Origin: a virus
Reading direction: 5' to 3' (one strand)
Virus record (IMG/VR): IMGVR_UViG_3300018424_000321
Location: 1-20,901 of that record
DNA length: 20,901 nt
Shown here: piece after piece, positions 7,428 to 15,654 of the stretch
Layout: the number at the start of each line of letters is the position of its first letter
How positions within the stretch are numbered: the first letter of the stretch is position 1
Program-made: the position numbers and the translations under genes
The notes under the pieces: model-generated
The model's database searches: none
What the model was told of the DNA's origin: nothing
The model's input: only the letters and a program-made list of their open reading frames with translations

Positions 7428-8156
7428 ATGCCATTACCAACTATTGCTACACCGACTCATGAACTTGAGTTGCCTTCTACAGGAAAAAAAATTAAATACA
7501 GACCATTTCTGGTAAAAGAAGAGAAAATTCTAATCTTAGCTTTAGAGAGTCAAAATGTAAAAGATATCACTCTCGCAATAAAATCAGTTCTAAAGGATTG
7601 TATTTTAACAAGGGGAGTGAAAGTAGAGGATTTGCCTTCGTTTGATATTGAATATCTTTTCTTAAACATTAGAGGCAAATCAGTAGGAGAGGCTATAGAT
7701 CTAATTATAACTTGTTCTGATGACGGAGTAACCGAAGTTCCTGTCAAAATTTATGTTGATGAAATTCAGGTTCAAAAAGATCCAGAACATAGTCCTGAGA
7801 TAAAATTAGATGACAAAATTGCGATTAAGATGAAGTATCCATCGTTGGATCAGTTTATCAAAAACAATTTTGATTTTTCTGCGACGGAATCTTTATCTAC
7901 AATTGAACAGTCATTTGATATTATTGCGTCATGTATAGATGCAGTATTTACTGCTGAAGAATCTTGGGCTGCAGCCGACTGTACTAAAAAAGAATTGATT
8001 CAATTCATCGAAAGTATGAACACTGAACAATTCAAAAAGATTGAAAAGTTTTTTGAGACGATGCCTAAGTTGTCTCATACCTTTGAAGTAACAAATCCAA
8101 AGACAAAAGTAAAGAGTAGTGTAACGTTGGAGGGATTAACCAGTTTTTTCGGTTAA
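7428..8156 (+). CDS. 26: gp26-like baseplate hub / tail assembly chaperone
   Basis: A 242-residue protein assigned to gp26 (T4 about 208 residues), a baseplate hub assembly factor. The N-terminal pattern LPSTGKKIKYRPFLVKEEKILILALES is characteristic, followed by a helical region and DIEYLFLNIRGKSVGE. The middle has strands (VPVKIYVDEIQV) and a helical C-terminal domain. The position directly before the small gp51-like gene and two tape-measure candidates matches that of tail assembly chaperones (lambda gpG/gpT-like) in other tailed phages. The last codons (AGT TTT TTC GGT TAA) contain a T_TTT_TTC heptamer, so part of the product may be extended into gp51 by a -1 frameshift, giving about 305 residues. 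Confidence 0.85.
   Translation: MPLPTIATPTHELELPSTGKKIKYRPFLVKEEKILILALESQNVKDITLAIKSVLKDCILTRGVKVEDLPSFDIEYLFLNIRGKSVGEAIDLIITCSDDGVTEVPVKIYVDEIQVQKDPEHSPEIKLDDKIAIKMKYPSLDQFIKNNFDFSATESLSTIEQSFDIIASCIDAVFTAEESWAAADCTKKELIQFIESMNTEQFKKIEKFFETMPKLSHTFEVTNPKTKVKSSVTLEGLTSFFG
8129..8150 (+). other. Candidate programmed -1 frameshift site at the gp26/gp51 junction
   Basis: The heptamer T_TTT_TTC (8144-8150) is in register with gp26 codons, so paired tRNAs could slip back one base. The next codons in the new frame are CGG TTA ACA and then the ATG of gp51, with no stop. Nine bases before the heptamer lies GGAGGG (8129-8134), a Shine-Dalgarno-like element. It sits at a spacing like that which stimulates -1 slippage in bacterial dnaX, but 24 bases from the gp51 ATG, too far for normal initiation. 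No downstream stem-loop was worked out. Frameshifting itself is inferred. Confidence 0.55.
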
Positions 8157-8158
8157 CA

Positions 8159-8344
8159 ATGGCTCACATGCAGTTGGAGTCATATTATAGAATTAATTTT
8201 GCCCTAATGCAGTACCATAAATACTCATTGACTGAGGTTGAAAATATGATGCCTTGGGAAAGAGACATTTATCTTGCTTTGTTAAAACAACATATTGAAG
8301 AAGAAAACGAAAAAGTAAGACAGGCAGCAAACCGTGGCAATTAA
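8159..8344 (+). CDS. 51: gp51-like hub assembly / tail chaperone partner
   Basis: A 61-residue protein with the pattern YYRINFALMQYHKYSL...MPWERDIYLALLKQHIEEENEK. This resembles the short WER-x-IY motif of gp51-like and T-type tail assembly partners. T4 gp51 is much longer (about 249 residues), so the symbol is by position and motif. It starts two bases after the gp26 stop, in the -1 frame relative to gp26. No ribosome site sits at normal spacing before its ATG, so it is made by reinitiation, by a frameshifted gp26-gp51 fusion, or both. Its last 11 bases overlap the next gene. Its place directly before the tape-measure candidates matches a tail chaperone. Confidence 0.65.
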   Translation: MAHMQLESYYRINFALMQYHKYSLTEVENMMPWERDIYLALLKQHIEEENEKVRQAANRGN

Positions 8345-10082
8345 ATCAGCAATTAATCCAGGAAAAATGGTCGCCCAGAGACCGGCAACCATTTCTGGTG
8401 CTGTAAATTTTCTCGGAGGAGGTTCTCCCTTAGGAACATCAGTTGTTACATCTGCAGCTAATAAAATAGTAGGGTTTCAACGAGGTGCTGGAGCCGCTGT
8501 TGCACCAAGAGTTCCCGATCTAGGTTCCATAATTCAAACTTTATCTAGTAATATACTTTCAAACGTTGAAAATAAATTTGCATCTGCAAATCAAACTATA
8601 CAACAAGTAATTCAAAATAATTTTGCTGGACAACTTGGCCAATTCAGAAATCAAGTACAAGAAGCAGTTTCCAATCCACCAAGTAAAATATTATCTAATT
8701 TCTTAGGTCTTTACAAAAATGCAATCGAATATATTCGATTTTTGGGCGACAGAAAAAATGTAAAGAGACTGGGTGATAATATAAAAGCCTTACAAGGAGT
8801 ATTTACAGAATCTTTTGAAGTTGCAATATTAATAAGACAGACTATCAAAAAGATAGTCAAACAGCTCTCAAATTTGCCGAGAGCTAGATCTGGTCCAGGA
8901 GGATTGAACTTAGATGTTAGAGTTCCTGGTGGACCATTAAAGAGATCATTACCAACTAAAAGAAATTTAGCAAAAATGGCAATGATTGGTACTGGACTCG
9001 TTGGAGCTGGTGCAGTGGGATCCCAAGTAATCAATGCCATCTCTACACCAAGAGAAACTGCACAAGAAGTTGTCTCAGATTCATCAATGATACCACAAGA
9101 AGTGTTGTTTAGATTCACAGAAATACTGAATAGATTTGATAGAGCTTTACAGTCATTCCGATCCCCAAGTTCTAATCAGGGATCAATGCCAGTTCCTTCA
9201 CCAAGCATGTCACCTGATGATGAAAAAGAAAAAACTTCACCAGGTTCTTCATCTTCAGGAGCAGCTACTGCTGCTCCAGATTTAAAAACTGCCATTAGAC
9301 AATTAGAATCTGGTAACAATTATGGTGCTACCTTTAAAGGTTATCTAAGTGGTTTCTCAAGAAAAGATGAAGATATTACTAAGATGACTATTGCTGAGGT
9401 AGTTCAATATCAAAAAGATTATATTGCCCATCAGAAAGCACTGGGTATTCCTGAAGATAAGAGAAGTGCTGCGGTTGGTGCATATCAAATGCTTTATCCA
9501 GATACTGCTGCTCAAAAATTAGGAATATCTTTAGACTCTAAGTTTGATAAAGAAACTCAAGATAAACTATCTCAATATTATTTGAATGTTGCTGGATATC
9601 AAGATTGGAAAGCAGGAAAGATAACGGATGCAGAGTTTAATGATAGATTGGCAGGACAATTTGCATCAGTTAAAAAAGTAAGTGGAGTTGGTGCATATGA
9701 TAATGATGGTTTGAATAAGGCATATGGAAATATTATGCCTGTTCTACAGAAAGAAAAGAGTGGAGTAACAACTCCTGTCACGTCTGCAACTACTTACACA
9801 ACTATAGAAGAAGCGATAAGATCCTCTTCAAGTCCACAAGAAGTAATAGACAATATTATAACACAAGTATCAAAACCAGTTGCTTCTGGTGGTTCACAAC
9901 CACAAGTGAATATTGTACCTATAACTTTAGGTACACCCCAATCAAATAGTGGAGCAGGAATGAATGTAGGATCTTCACCTTCCTCATCTGGAGGATCTCA
10001 GGTTCCGTTCCTTTCTTCATCTAATGAAGATAACTTCTTCACAATGTTATCAAAAGTTGTTTATAACATCGTAGACGGATAA
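8334..10082 (+). CDS. Large tail/hub protein with lysozyme-like domain (tape-measure candidate)
   Basis: A 582-residue protein. The first ~300 residues have Gln/Asn-rich helices (NKFASANQTIQQVIQNN), a probable hydrophobic or membrane-like segment (about 212-236, LAKMAMIGTGLVGAGAVGSQ) and a Ser/Pro linker. Residues ~315-475 resemble a lysozyme/transglycosylase-like domain: QLESGNNY with a possible catalytic Glu325, then SAAVGAYQML (380-387) and a Trp-rich helical end. The C-terminus is low-complexity Ser/Thr/Pro. It probably lies in the tail lumen or hub and cuts peptidoglycan during DNA entry. The start is uncertain: GTG at 8334 overlaps gp51, or ATG at 8367 with AGGA close upstream. Being right after the chaperone pair makes it, or the next gene, the tape measure. 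Confidence 0.7.
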   Translation: MAIKSAINPGKMVAQRPATISGAVNFLGGGSPLGTSVVTSAANKIVGFQRGAGAAVAPRVPDLGSIIQTLSSNILSNVENKFASANQTIQQVIQNNFAGQLGQFRNQVQEAVSNPPSKILSNFLGLYKNAIEYIRFLGDRKNVKRLGDNIKALQGVFTESFEVAILIRQTIKKIVKQLSNLPRARSGPGGLNLDVRVPGGPLKRSLPTKRNLAKMAMIGTGLVGAGAVGSQVINAISTPRETAQEVVSDSSMIPQEVLFRFTEILNRFDRALQSFRSPSSNQGSMPVPSPSMSPDDEKEKTSPGSSSSGAATAAPDLKTAIRQLESGNNYGATFKGYLSGFSRKDEDITKMTIAEVVQYQKDYIAHQKALGIPEDKRSAAVGAYQMLYPDTAAQKLGISLDSKFDKETQDKLSQYYLNVAGYQDWKAGKITDAEFNDRLAGQFASVKKVSGVGAYDNDGLNKAYGNIMPVLQKEKSGVTTPVTSATTYTTIEEAIRSSSSPQEVIDNIITQVSKPVASGGSQPQVNIVPITLGTPQSNSGAGMNVGSSPSSSGGSQVPFLSSSNEDNFFTMLSKVVYNIVDG

Positions 10083-11911
10083 TGGCAGATAAAATAACTT
10101 CCCCTCTTTTGGGACCACTAAACAATATAGTAAAGATTAATAGAACGAAGTCTCAAATGAGAACCACTCAGACTTCGCTTCAAAATTATCTTAGATTTAT
10201 GGAAATTGAGACCAAAAAGGTCAAATCTATACAACTTCCATCGAAGAGAAAGATAAAAGATTTGCAAACATTGAATATTGCTTCATCATTTGGCAATGCA
10301 GGTAGTTTGTTGTCTTCATTGTTTTCTGGTGCTTTAGACGTTGGTGGATTTTTGGGTGAGTTTTTTGGTAGAGGAAAGGGAGGCGGAAAACCAATACCAA
10401 AAACAAAAGGTTTTAAGATTGGAGGAATAAAAGCTTTAGGAATCGCTAATGCTGCATTTGCTGGACTGGATTTTGCCACTGGACTTGCAGAAGGAGAATC
10501 TGTAGGAAAATCTGCTGCTGGATCTGGTGGTGCTTTAGCTGGTTCCCTTCTTGGTGGTGCAATAGGACAAGCATTAATTCCTGTGCCTGGATTGGGATTT
10601 ATGGTTGGAAGTATGGCTGGTAACTTCCTTGGAGGTTACTTGGGCGATAGAACATATGAAGCAGTGACTGGGGAGGGAAATCAGAAAAAAGAAGAATTGG
10701 ATCGTAGACTTAAAGTTCAAGCAGAGGAACAAAGATCACAATCACAAACCGGAATTTCTTTCATAGACGTTGTAAATCAATTTGGACAAACAATAAACAA
10801 TTTTGAAAGATTTGTTTATGAATCTTTTGCAGGTATGGCAAATGCTTCTGCCAGTGCCACTGGACAAGAACAAAATTATGAACTTGGTGCGGATTATCCA
10901 GATCAACAACAAGGTGCTGGAGAAAAAACAGGAGAACTTTCAGATATTATAGCTACTGGAGGAAAATCTCCAAGTCAAGTTATTAAAACAAGTGGATTTG
11001 GTCCTCGTTGGGGAAGAGAACACCGAGGTAACGATTATGCAGGAAGAGGAGTTGACAATGAACCAATTAGTGTCATTCAACCTGGAAAGGTAGTTTATGC
11101 TGGTGGATTAGGTACAGCAGGAAACGCAGTTGTTATTGACCATCCAGATGGTTCAACAACAAAGTATTTCCACTTAGCTAATGGATCCATATCCGTAAGT
11201 CAAGGTCAACAAATCAAACCTGGTCAAGTTATTGGTGTTGTGGGTAATACTGGAAGATCTACGGGAACTCATCTACACTTTGAAATTTGGAGAGGGGGTA
11301 AGGCGATAGATCCAAGTGGAGACGCGGACAACTATTTCAGATTTGGTGGAAGTGTTCAAGTAAAGGTACAGAAAAAAGAAGATAAAACGCCACCCCCGTC
11401 ACCAAAACCAATGACGGAGGATGAATTTCATGCCGCAAGAACTGATCGTGACGTTAGTGACAAAGCTGACATTAGAGTAGGAGACACGGAGAATTATAAA
11501 GATTATTTAAAATATTTTGAAGAGAATAAGAATAAAATCGCAGCTGCAGAAGCCAAACAGACAACCGCAGATGAAATAACTCCAGAAACAAAAAGTTCTT
11601 TCCAATCCAGAAGAGAAAGTAGGGGATCTGGTTATGTTCCACCAAGTGCTTCAGTAAGAGCAGATGAAAGTCAATCAAGAACTCAACCACAAGCCACTCA
11701 GAAAATACAACAATATCCATCATACAATGCACCAAGAGAGACTATTACCATAATGCCCATAATAACTCCACCAGGAGCACAACAAAGACCTATGATTATA
11801 TCTGCGGGAGGTGGTAAACAAGTTAGCATACCCGCAGGTAATTCGTCTAAAGGTGAAGTGTTAAATAATGTAGTAAAGAGTATGCTTTTAACAAACTTGT
11901 CTGGAAGTTAA
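10082..11911 (+). CDS. Tail protein with M23 endopeptidase domain (tape-measure candidate)
   Basis: A 609-residue protein. The N-terminal helix-rich part (residues ~15-65) is followed by a long Gly/Ala-rich hydrophobic region (~120-200, with LAGSLLGGAIGQALI), typical of tape-measure segments. Residues ~297-415 form an M23 (LytM-type) metallopeptidase: zinc ligands H314 and D318 in HRGND, a catalytic-type His364 in KYFHL, and H397-L-H399 in THLHFE. All key residues are present, so it should be an active endopeptidase against peptidoglycan cross-links. The C-terminus is a low-complexity Gln/Thr/Pro tail. The start overlaps the previous stop by one base (TAATG). With the previous gene it gives the tail two peptidoglycan hydrolases. 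Which of the two sets tail length is not resolved by sequence. Confidence 0.82.
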   Translation: MADKITSPLLGPLNNIVKINRTKSQMRTTQTSLQNYLRFMEIETKKVKSIQLPSKRKIKDLQTLNIASSFGNAGSLLSSLFSGALDVGGFLGEFFGRGKGGGKPIPKTKGFKIGGIKALGIANAAFAGLDFATGLAEGESVGKSAAGSGGALAGSLLGGAIGQALIPVPGLGFMVGSMAGNFLGGYLGDRTYEAVTGEGNQKKEELDRRLKVQAEEQRSQSQTGISFIDVVNQFGQTINNFERFVYESFAGMANASASATGQEQNYELGADYPDQQQGAGEKTGELSDIIATGGKSPSQVIKTSGFGPRWGREHRGNDYAGRGVDNEPISVIQPGKVVYAGGLGTAGNAVVIDHPDGSTTKYFHLANGSISVSQGQQIKPGQVIGVVGNTGRSTGTHLHFEIWRGGKAIDPSGDADNYFRFGGSVQVKVQKKEDKTPPPSPKPMTEDEFHAARTDRDVSDKADIRVGDTENYKDYLKYFEENKNKIAAAEAKQTTADEITPETKSSFQSRRESRGSGYVPPSASVRADESQSRTQPQATQKIQQYPSYNAPRETITIMPIITPPGAQQRPMIISAGGGKQVSIPAGNSSKGEVLNNVVKSMLLTNLSGS

Positions 11912-11912
11912 T

Positions 11913-13202
11913 ATGGCAAATCCGTCTCTAAGTAATCTAAAATATAACAGTGTAATAATATCTTCTTTAGATAAATCTAAAAAGATTGATTTGACTAATC
12001 AAATTCTTTTTGCAGATTATTATGAGGACATTTTGTCACCTTGTATAACTATGACTCTTCAGGTGACATCACAATATTCAATCTTTAATGGATTACCAAT
12101 ACGTGGAGGAGAAGTAGTCACATTTGATGTTTCTAGTTACAGTGGAGACTTCAAAATAGAAACATATGTCTACAAAGTTAGTGGTATAGTTGCTGATGGT
12201 AGTAAAGAAATGTTTACTTTACACCTAGTTTCCAGAGAAGGATTGACTAATGAGACTGCTAGAGTTCAAAAAAAATATCAAAAGAAACCCATAAATGAGC
12301 ATGTCACTGCCATTTTGAGAGATGTATTAAAGACCAATAACTTTAAGTCTGAGAATATAGAGAAAACATCTAATACTCTTTCTTTTATTGGAACACTAAA
12401 AAAACCATTTACAGTTTTAACCTGGTTGGGACCAAAGTCTGTACCATCCACAAGTAACTCTGGAAAAAATGGAACGAAGGGAAAGGGAGTTACTGGATTT
12501 CTTTTCTATGAAAATATTGATGGATTCAACTTCAGAAGTATTGATACACTAGTTTCTTCGACTAAATCCCAGTCTTCAAGTTCGGATAAAGAATCTATTT
12601 TTAAATATACATATACTCCAGTTATTGAAGACAATAAAGAAACAAATCTATTGTCGATATTAAACTATAATTTTGAGAAGAATATAGATTTAATGAAGGC
12701 TTTGCGGGTTGGAATGTACTCGAATGTAACATATTTTTATGATATTTACACAAATCGGGTAGATGGTGTAACATATAAAATGACTGAAGAGATTAAGTCC
12801 AAACTGGGTGGTGAAGGTAAACTAAATTATCCTAAAGAATTTGGTGATAAACCTTCACGAATACTCTTCAGAACAAGTGATGTTGGTGTAAATGACGAAG
12901 CTGGTGATCAATCAGATTCTGGTAGAGATGTAATAGATATGGCGAAGTCATTTTCTCGTTACAACCTACTGTTCACGCAGTCACTAAATATGGTAGTACC
13001 ATTAAACGTCAAACTTAAAGTTGGTAGCATAATTTATGCACAATTTCAAAAAGTAGATGCGTCACAATCGGGTGAAGTAGATGAACAACAAAGTGGAAAT
13101 TATCTCATTAAAGAGTTAAGACATCACTTTGAAGGCGGACAAATGGTAACATCTCTCAAATTAGTAAGAGATTCTTACGGTCTTTACGGTGCAAAACAAT
13201 GA
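11913..13202 (+). CDS. 27: gp27-like baseplate hub
   Basis: A 429-residue protein fitting gp27, the trimeric baseplate hub that in T4 (about 391 residues) holds gp5 and joins the tube. The N-terminal part has NQILFADYYEDILSPCITMTLQVTSQYSIFNGLPIRGGEVV and later LKVGSIIYAQFQ and YLIKELRHHFEGGQMVTSLKLVRDSYGL, typical of gpD/gp27-type hub barrels. The last segment resembles the hub C-terminus. Its stop overlaps the next ATG by four bases (ATGA). Position between the tape-measure candidates and gp5, with only a small gene between, matches the hub role. Confidence 0.8.
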   Translation: MANPSLSNLKYNSVIISSLDKSKKIDLTNQILFADYYEDILSPCITMTLQVTSQYSIFNGLPIRGGEVVTFDVSSYSGDFKIETYVYKVSGIVADGSKEMFTLHLVSREGLTNETARVQKKYQKKPINEHVTAILRDVLKTNNFKSENIEKTSNTLSFIGTLKKPFTVLTWLGPKSVPSTSNSGKNGTKGKGVTGFLFYENIDGFNFRSIDTLVSSTKSQSSSSDKESIFKYTYTPVIEDNKETNLLSILNYNFEKNIDLMKALRVGMYSNVTYFYDIYTNRVDGVTYKMTEEIKSKLGGEGKLNYPKEFGDKPSRILFRTSDVGVNDEAGDQSDSGRDVIDMAKSFSRYNLLFTQSLNMVVPLNVKLKVGSIIYAQFQKVDASQSGEVDEQQSGNYLIKELRHHFEGGQMVTSLKLVRDSYGLYGAKQ

Positions 13203-13411
13203 AAAACATAGACGATCACATTTCTAAGGACAGAGAAATTCTTGAAGATCCAACAATTTCTCCACAAGCCCGCAGACACACAGAACAGGAATTAGCTGAT
13301 CTAGAAGCATATAAAGAAAATCATCCTGGTGAGGAACATGATCCCACACCACTAGAACTCTATTGTGATACACATCCAGACGCTTCAGAGTGTAGAGTAT
13401 ACGACGACTGA
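13199..13411 (+). CDS. CP12-like protein (Calvin-cycle inhibitor type) in the tail operon
   Basis: A 70-residue acidic protein. Its C-terminus has C56-x8-C65 with a proline in the middle, followed by RVYDD: PLELYCDTHPDASECRVYDD. This is the pattern of the CP12 C-terminal tail, whose redox-controlled cysteine pair binds GAPDH in cyanobacteria and plants; CP12 then assembles GAPDH and phosphoribulokinase into an inactive complex. Phage CP12 proteins are known in cyanophages. The usual N-terminal cysteine pair and the AWD-x-VEEL core are not seen here; the N-terminal half is a plain charged helix with ARRHTEQELADLEAYKE. It overlaps gp27 (ATGA) and gp5 (TGATG), so it is co-translated with the hub genes. 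A purely structural hub-chaperone role cannot be excluded. Confidence 0.75.
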   Translation: MKNIDDHISKDREILEDPTISPQARRHTEQELADLEAYKENHPGEEHDPTPLELYCDTHPDASECRVYDD

Positions 13412-15654
13412 TGATTGAAGAATCCCTATTAAAATCCAACTTTGTTGGTAAAGATGGTTTTGTCTGGTGGGTTGGTCAAGTCGCTGATCCAAAAGTTTGG
13501 CGAAATGAAAAGACACGAGTTCTTGCCGAAGATAAAGCATGGGGATATAGATGTAAGGTAAGAATTGTTGGATATCATAGTTTTGATAGAAATGAACTAG
13601 ATGATGAAGAGTTACCATGGGCACATGTTTTAACAAGTGCCTCTGATGGTGCTCCCGCTCAAGGTGGATTTGGACAAACTCCTTTGCTTGTTGGTGGAGA
13701 GTCTGTGGTTGGTTTTTTTCTCGATGGGGATGAAGCTCAACAGCCTGTTGTAATGGGATGTTTTCATAGAAGTCCAGCTGTAATAAATGTAGCGGATCCA
13801 AATCCATTTGAACCTTTTACTGGTGCTAAAGGAAATTTAAGCACTGGTGCTACAAGACAAAAGAGACCAGACAAAACAGAGGTAAAAGAAGTTCCACAGT
13901 CAACTGGCAGTGGATCTCAATTTACCATGCAGAGCAACCCAAGTTTTGGTGTCGATGATGGTAGTTTAAATTTAGATCCAGACTGGAAAGGACTTACACC
14001 AAACACTTCTAAAAATGCTGGTGCAGTATGGGATCAATCTTTTACAATAGCTCAAGACAAATTATTCTATGATACTGCTGCAGAAATATCTTTTTTATCC
14101 GCATTTGATAAAGAAGGTCCAGTATCAAATGATAATGGGTGTAGTCAGAATATAATAGGATCTATTACCGCAACTCTTCAAAACTTTATAAAATTTGTTA
14201 ATGGTTTAGAGTCAACTGCTTTTGGATTTATAGATCCTCTTAGAAATAAGATAGTAGATATTAAAGGCCAAATAAGAAAAGTTGCAAGATTAATAGCTTC
14301 GTTGATGAAATTCACTATCAACGGAATGCGAGATAATATATTTCAACTGGTGGGATGTTTATTCAGAGGAATTTCAGCAACTCTACCACAACCAATAAAA
14401 CTTCCCATATCAGAGGCAACTAAAAATATACTAGACTTGATCTTCTGTATTTTTGAAAAATTATTTGGTCCTATCTGGGAATTTATTGCAAAGTTATTGG
14501 AAGGAATGGTGGGAAAATCACCCAATATTCCTAGATGTGCTGCAGAAGAAACGGTGGCAGCACTCATTGCAAAATTGGCAGATATGGTTGATGGAGCATT
14601 ATCAACTGTAATGTCAGGACTTGATTGGTTAGCAAATGGTATTGGTCAGGTTGGGAATTATATAAGAACAGGACTTAATTATATTCAACAAATTGTTAGT
14701 TTCTTAGATTGTGATGCTCTAACTTGCGGACCTATCGTTGCTTGGGATCCATTTGAAGGTGTAAATCTACCCAAGAATGATGATTGGGTTAAGGTATTAG
14801 ATAAGGTAGATCTTCTTGGATCAACTGAAGAAAGTATCGACCTTGCTATTGGATTTTTGTCAGTGTTTGGATCTTCAGATACTCCATTCAAAGATTGTAG
14901 GAAACGTATAGTAAATCCATCAACACAAGAAGACGCTCCACCTATACCATTAGGATCAAGATATTATAAATGTATTCCTCCAGAAATAATAATAAATGGT
15001 GATGGAATAGATGCAGAAGCCAAAGCTGTCGTTTCTATTTTAGATGGTTCTATACTAACAATTAAAGTTATAAATCCTGGAAAAGGATATACCCAACCAC
15101 CATCTATAAACATAGTAGATAATACAAGATATGGAAGAGGTGCAACAGCTAAGGCAAGTATTAATGCATCCGGTGAAATAGAATCAATAGTAATAACAGA
15201 TAGAGGATCTGGTTATTGTCCAACGGATTTAAACGAAATCATTACTGGATTGGGAATAACTTCAATCGGTGTAGGTGGAACAACAGTAATTCTTCCAACA
15301 GGAGGAGGTGGCGGTGTAGGTGGAGTTTCTACAGTTCCTGTTGGTATTGTCACATCAATCTTTATAGACAGACCAGGTATAGGATACACAAGTGGAGATG
15401 TCATTGATGTTGGGGGATGTTCATACTCTCCTGTAGTATCTCCAAGTGGTGGAATTATTAGTGTAGTTTCTTCAGAGTGTTCTCAGGAGTTTATTGACTA
15501 TCCAGAGGTCACCATAAATAGTAACACTGGTCAAGGTGCTCAACTTTATCCAGTGGTGAACTACCTACCACAGTTCGTAGTAGATAATGATTTCATTGGA
15601 GAAAGTAGAGTGGGTATTGGCACAACAATTATAAATGTGGTACAGTGCGTATGA
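13411..15654 (+). CDS. 5: gp5-like hub/spike base protein without recognisable lysozyme domain
   Basis: A 747-residue protein. Residues 1-125 match the gp5 OB-fold: GFVWWVGQVADP, GYRCKVRIVGYHS, PWAHVLTSASDG, then VVGFFLDGDEAQQPVVMGCFHR, the classic gp5/VgrG-like pattern. T4 gp5 (about 575 residues) then has lysozyme and beta-helix domains. I see neither here. Instead there is a linker, an unusual hydrophobic and amphipathic helical region (~244-434), and then GY-x-x-P-type beta repeats (~530-690) with Gly-rich turns (GGGGGVGGV). Cysteines recur through the helical part. It abuts the CP12-like gene (TGATG). The probable job is the hub trimer base; the helical and beta parts may reach the spike or membrane. 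The OB-fold assignment is good; the rest is unassigned. Confidence 0.82.
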   Translation: MIEESLLKSNFVGKDGFVWWVGQVADPKVWRNEKTRVLAEDKAWGYRCKVRIVGYHSFDRNELDDEELPWAHVLTSASDGAPAQGGFGQTPLLVGGESVVGFFLDGDEAQQPVVMGCFHRSPAVINVADPNPFEPFTGAKGNLSTGATRQKRPDKTEVKEVPQSTGSGSQFTMQSNPSFGVDDGSLNLDPDWKGLTPNTSKNAGAVWDQSFTIAQDKLFYDTAAEISFLSAFDKEGPVSNDNGCSQNIIGSITATLQNFIKFVNGLESTAFGFIDPLRNKIVDIKGQIRKVARLIASLMKFTINGMRDNIFQLVGCLFRGISATLPQPIKLPISEATKNILDLIFCIFEKLFGPIWEFIAKLLEGMVGKSPNIPRCAAEETVAALIAKLADMVDGALSTVMSGLDWLANGIGQVGNYIRTGLNYIQQIVSFLDCDALTCGPIVAWDPFEGVNLPKNDDWVKVLDKVDLLGSTEESIDLAIGFLSVFGSSDTPFKDCRKRIVNPSTQEDAPPIPLGSRYYKCIPPEIIINGDGIDAEAKAVVSILDGSILTIKVINPGKGYTQPPSINIVDNTRYGRGATAKASINASGEIESIVITDRGSGYCPTDLNEIITGLGITSIGVGGTTVILPTGGGGGVGGVSTVPVGIVTSIFIDRPGIGYTSGDVIDVGGCSYSPVVSPSGGIISVVSSECSQEFIDYPEVTINSNTGQGAQLYPVVNYLPQFVVDNDFIGESRVGIGTTIINVVQCV
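14140..14712 (+). other. Hydrophobic helical region within gp5
   Basis: Residues ~244-434 of gp5 are rich in Ile, Leu, Phe and Val with regular helix-like spacing (for example SITATLQNFIKFVNGLES, LDLIFCIFEKLFGPIWEF) and several cysteines. This replaces the region where T4 gp5 has its lysozyme domain. It could be a membrane-active or coiled hub element; the function is not known. Confidence 0.55.
15001..15480 (+). repeat. GY-type beta repeats in gp5
   Basis: This part of gp5 (residues ~530-690) has repeated units with GKGYTQPPSINI-, GSGYCPTDL- and GIGYTSGD-type turns and short strands (TIKVIN, SIVITD, SIFIDR). They resemble the GY-x3-P units in gp53, so the same small beta module appears in two baseplate proteins. 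Confidence 0.6.

Noticed and set aside
8216-8223. CATAAATA inside the gp51-like gene as a late promoter
   Set aside because: It is only a partial match inside coding sequence in AT-rich DNA, where such matches are expected by chance.
13385-13807. 140-codon leftward open frame opposite the start of gp5
   Set aside because: It is opposite the best-conserved part of gp5 (OB-fold) and reads as His/Gln/Leu-rich antisense.
15630-15637. TATAAATG near the end of gp5 as a late promoter for the next gene
   Set aside because: The predicted start would leave a leader of only about seven bases, and the gene is already coupled to gp5 by ATGA overlap.
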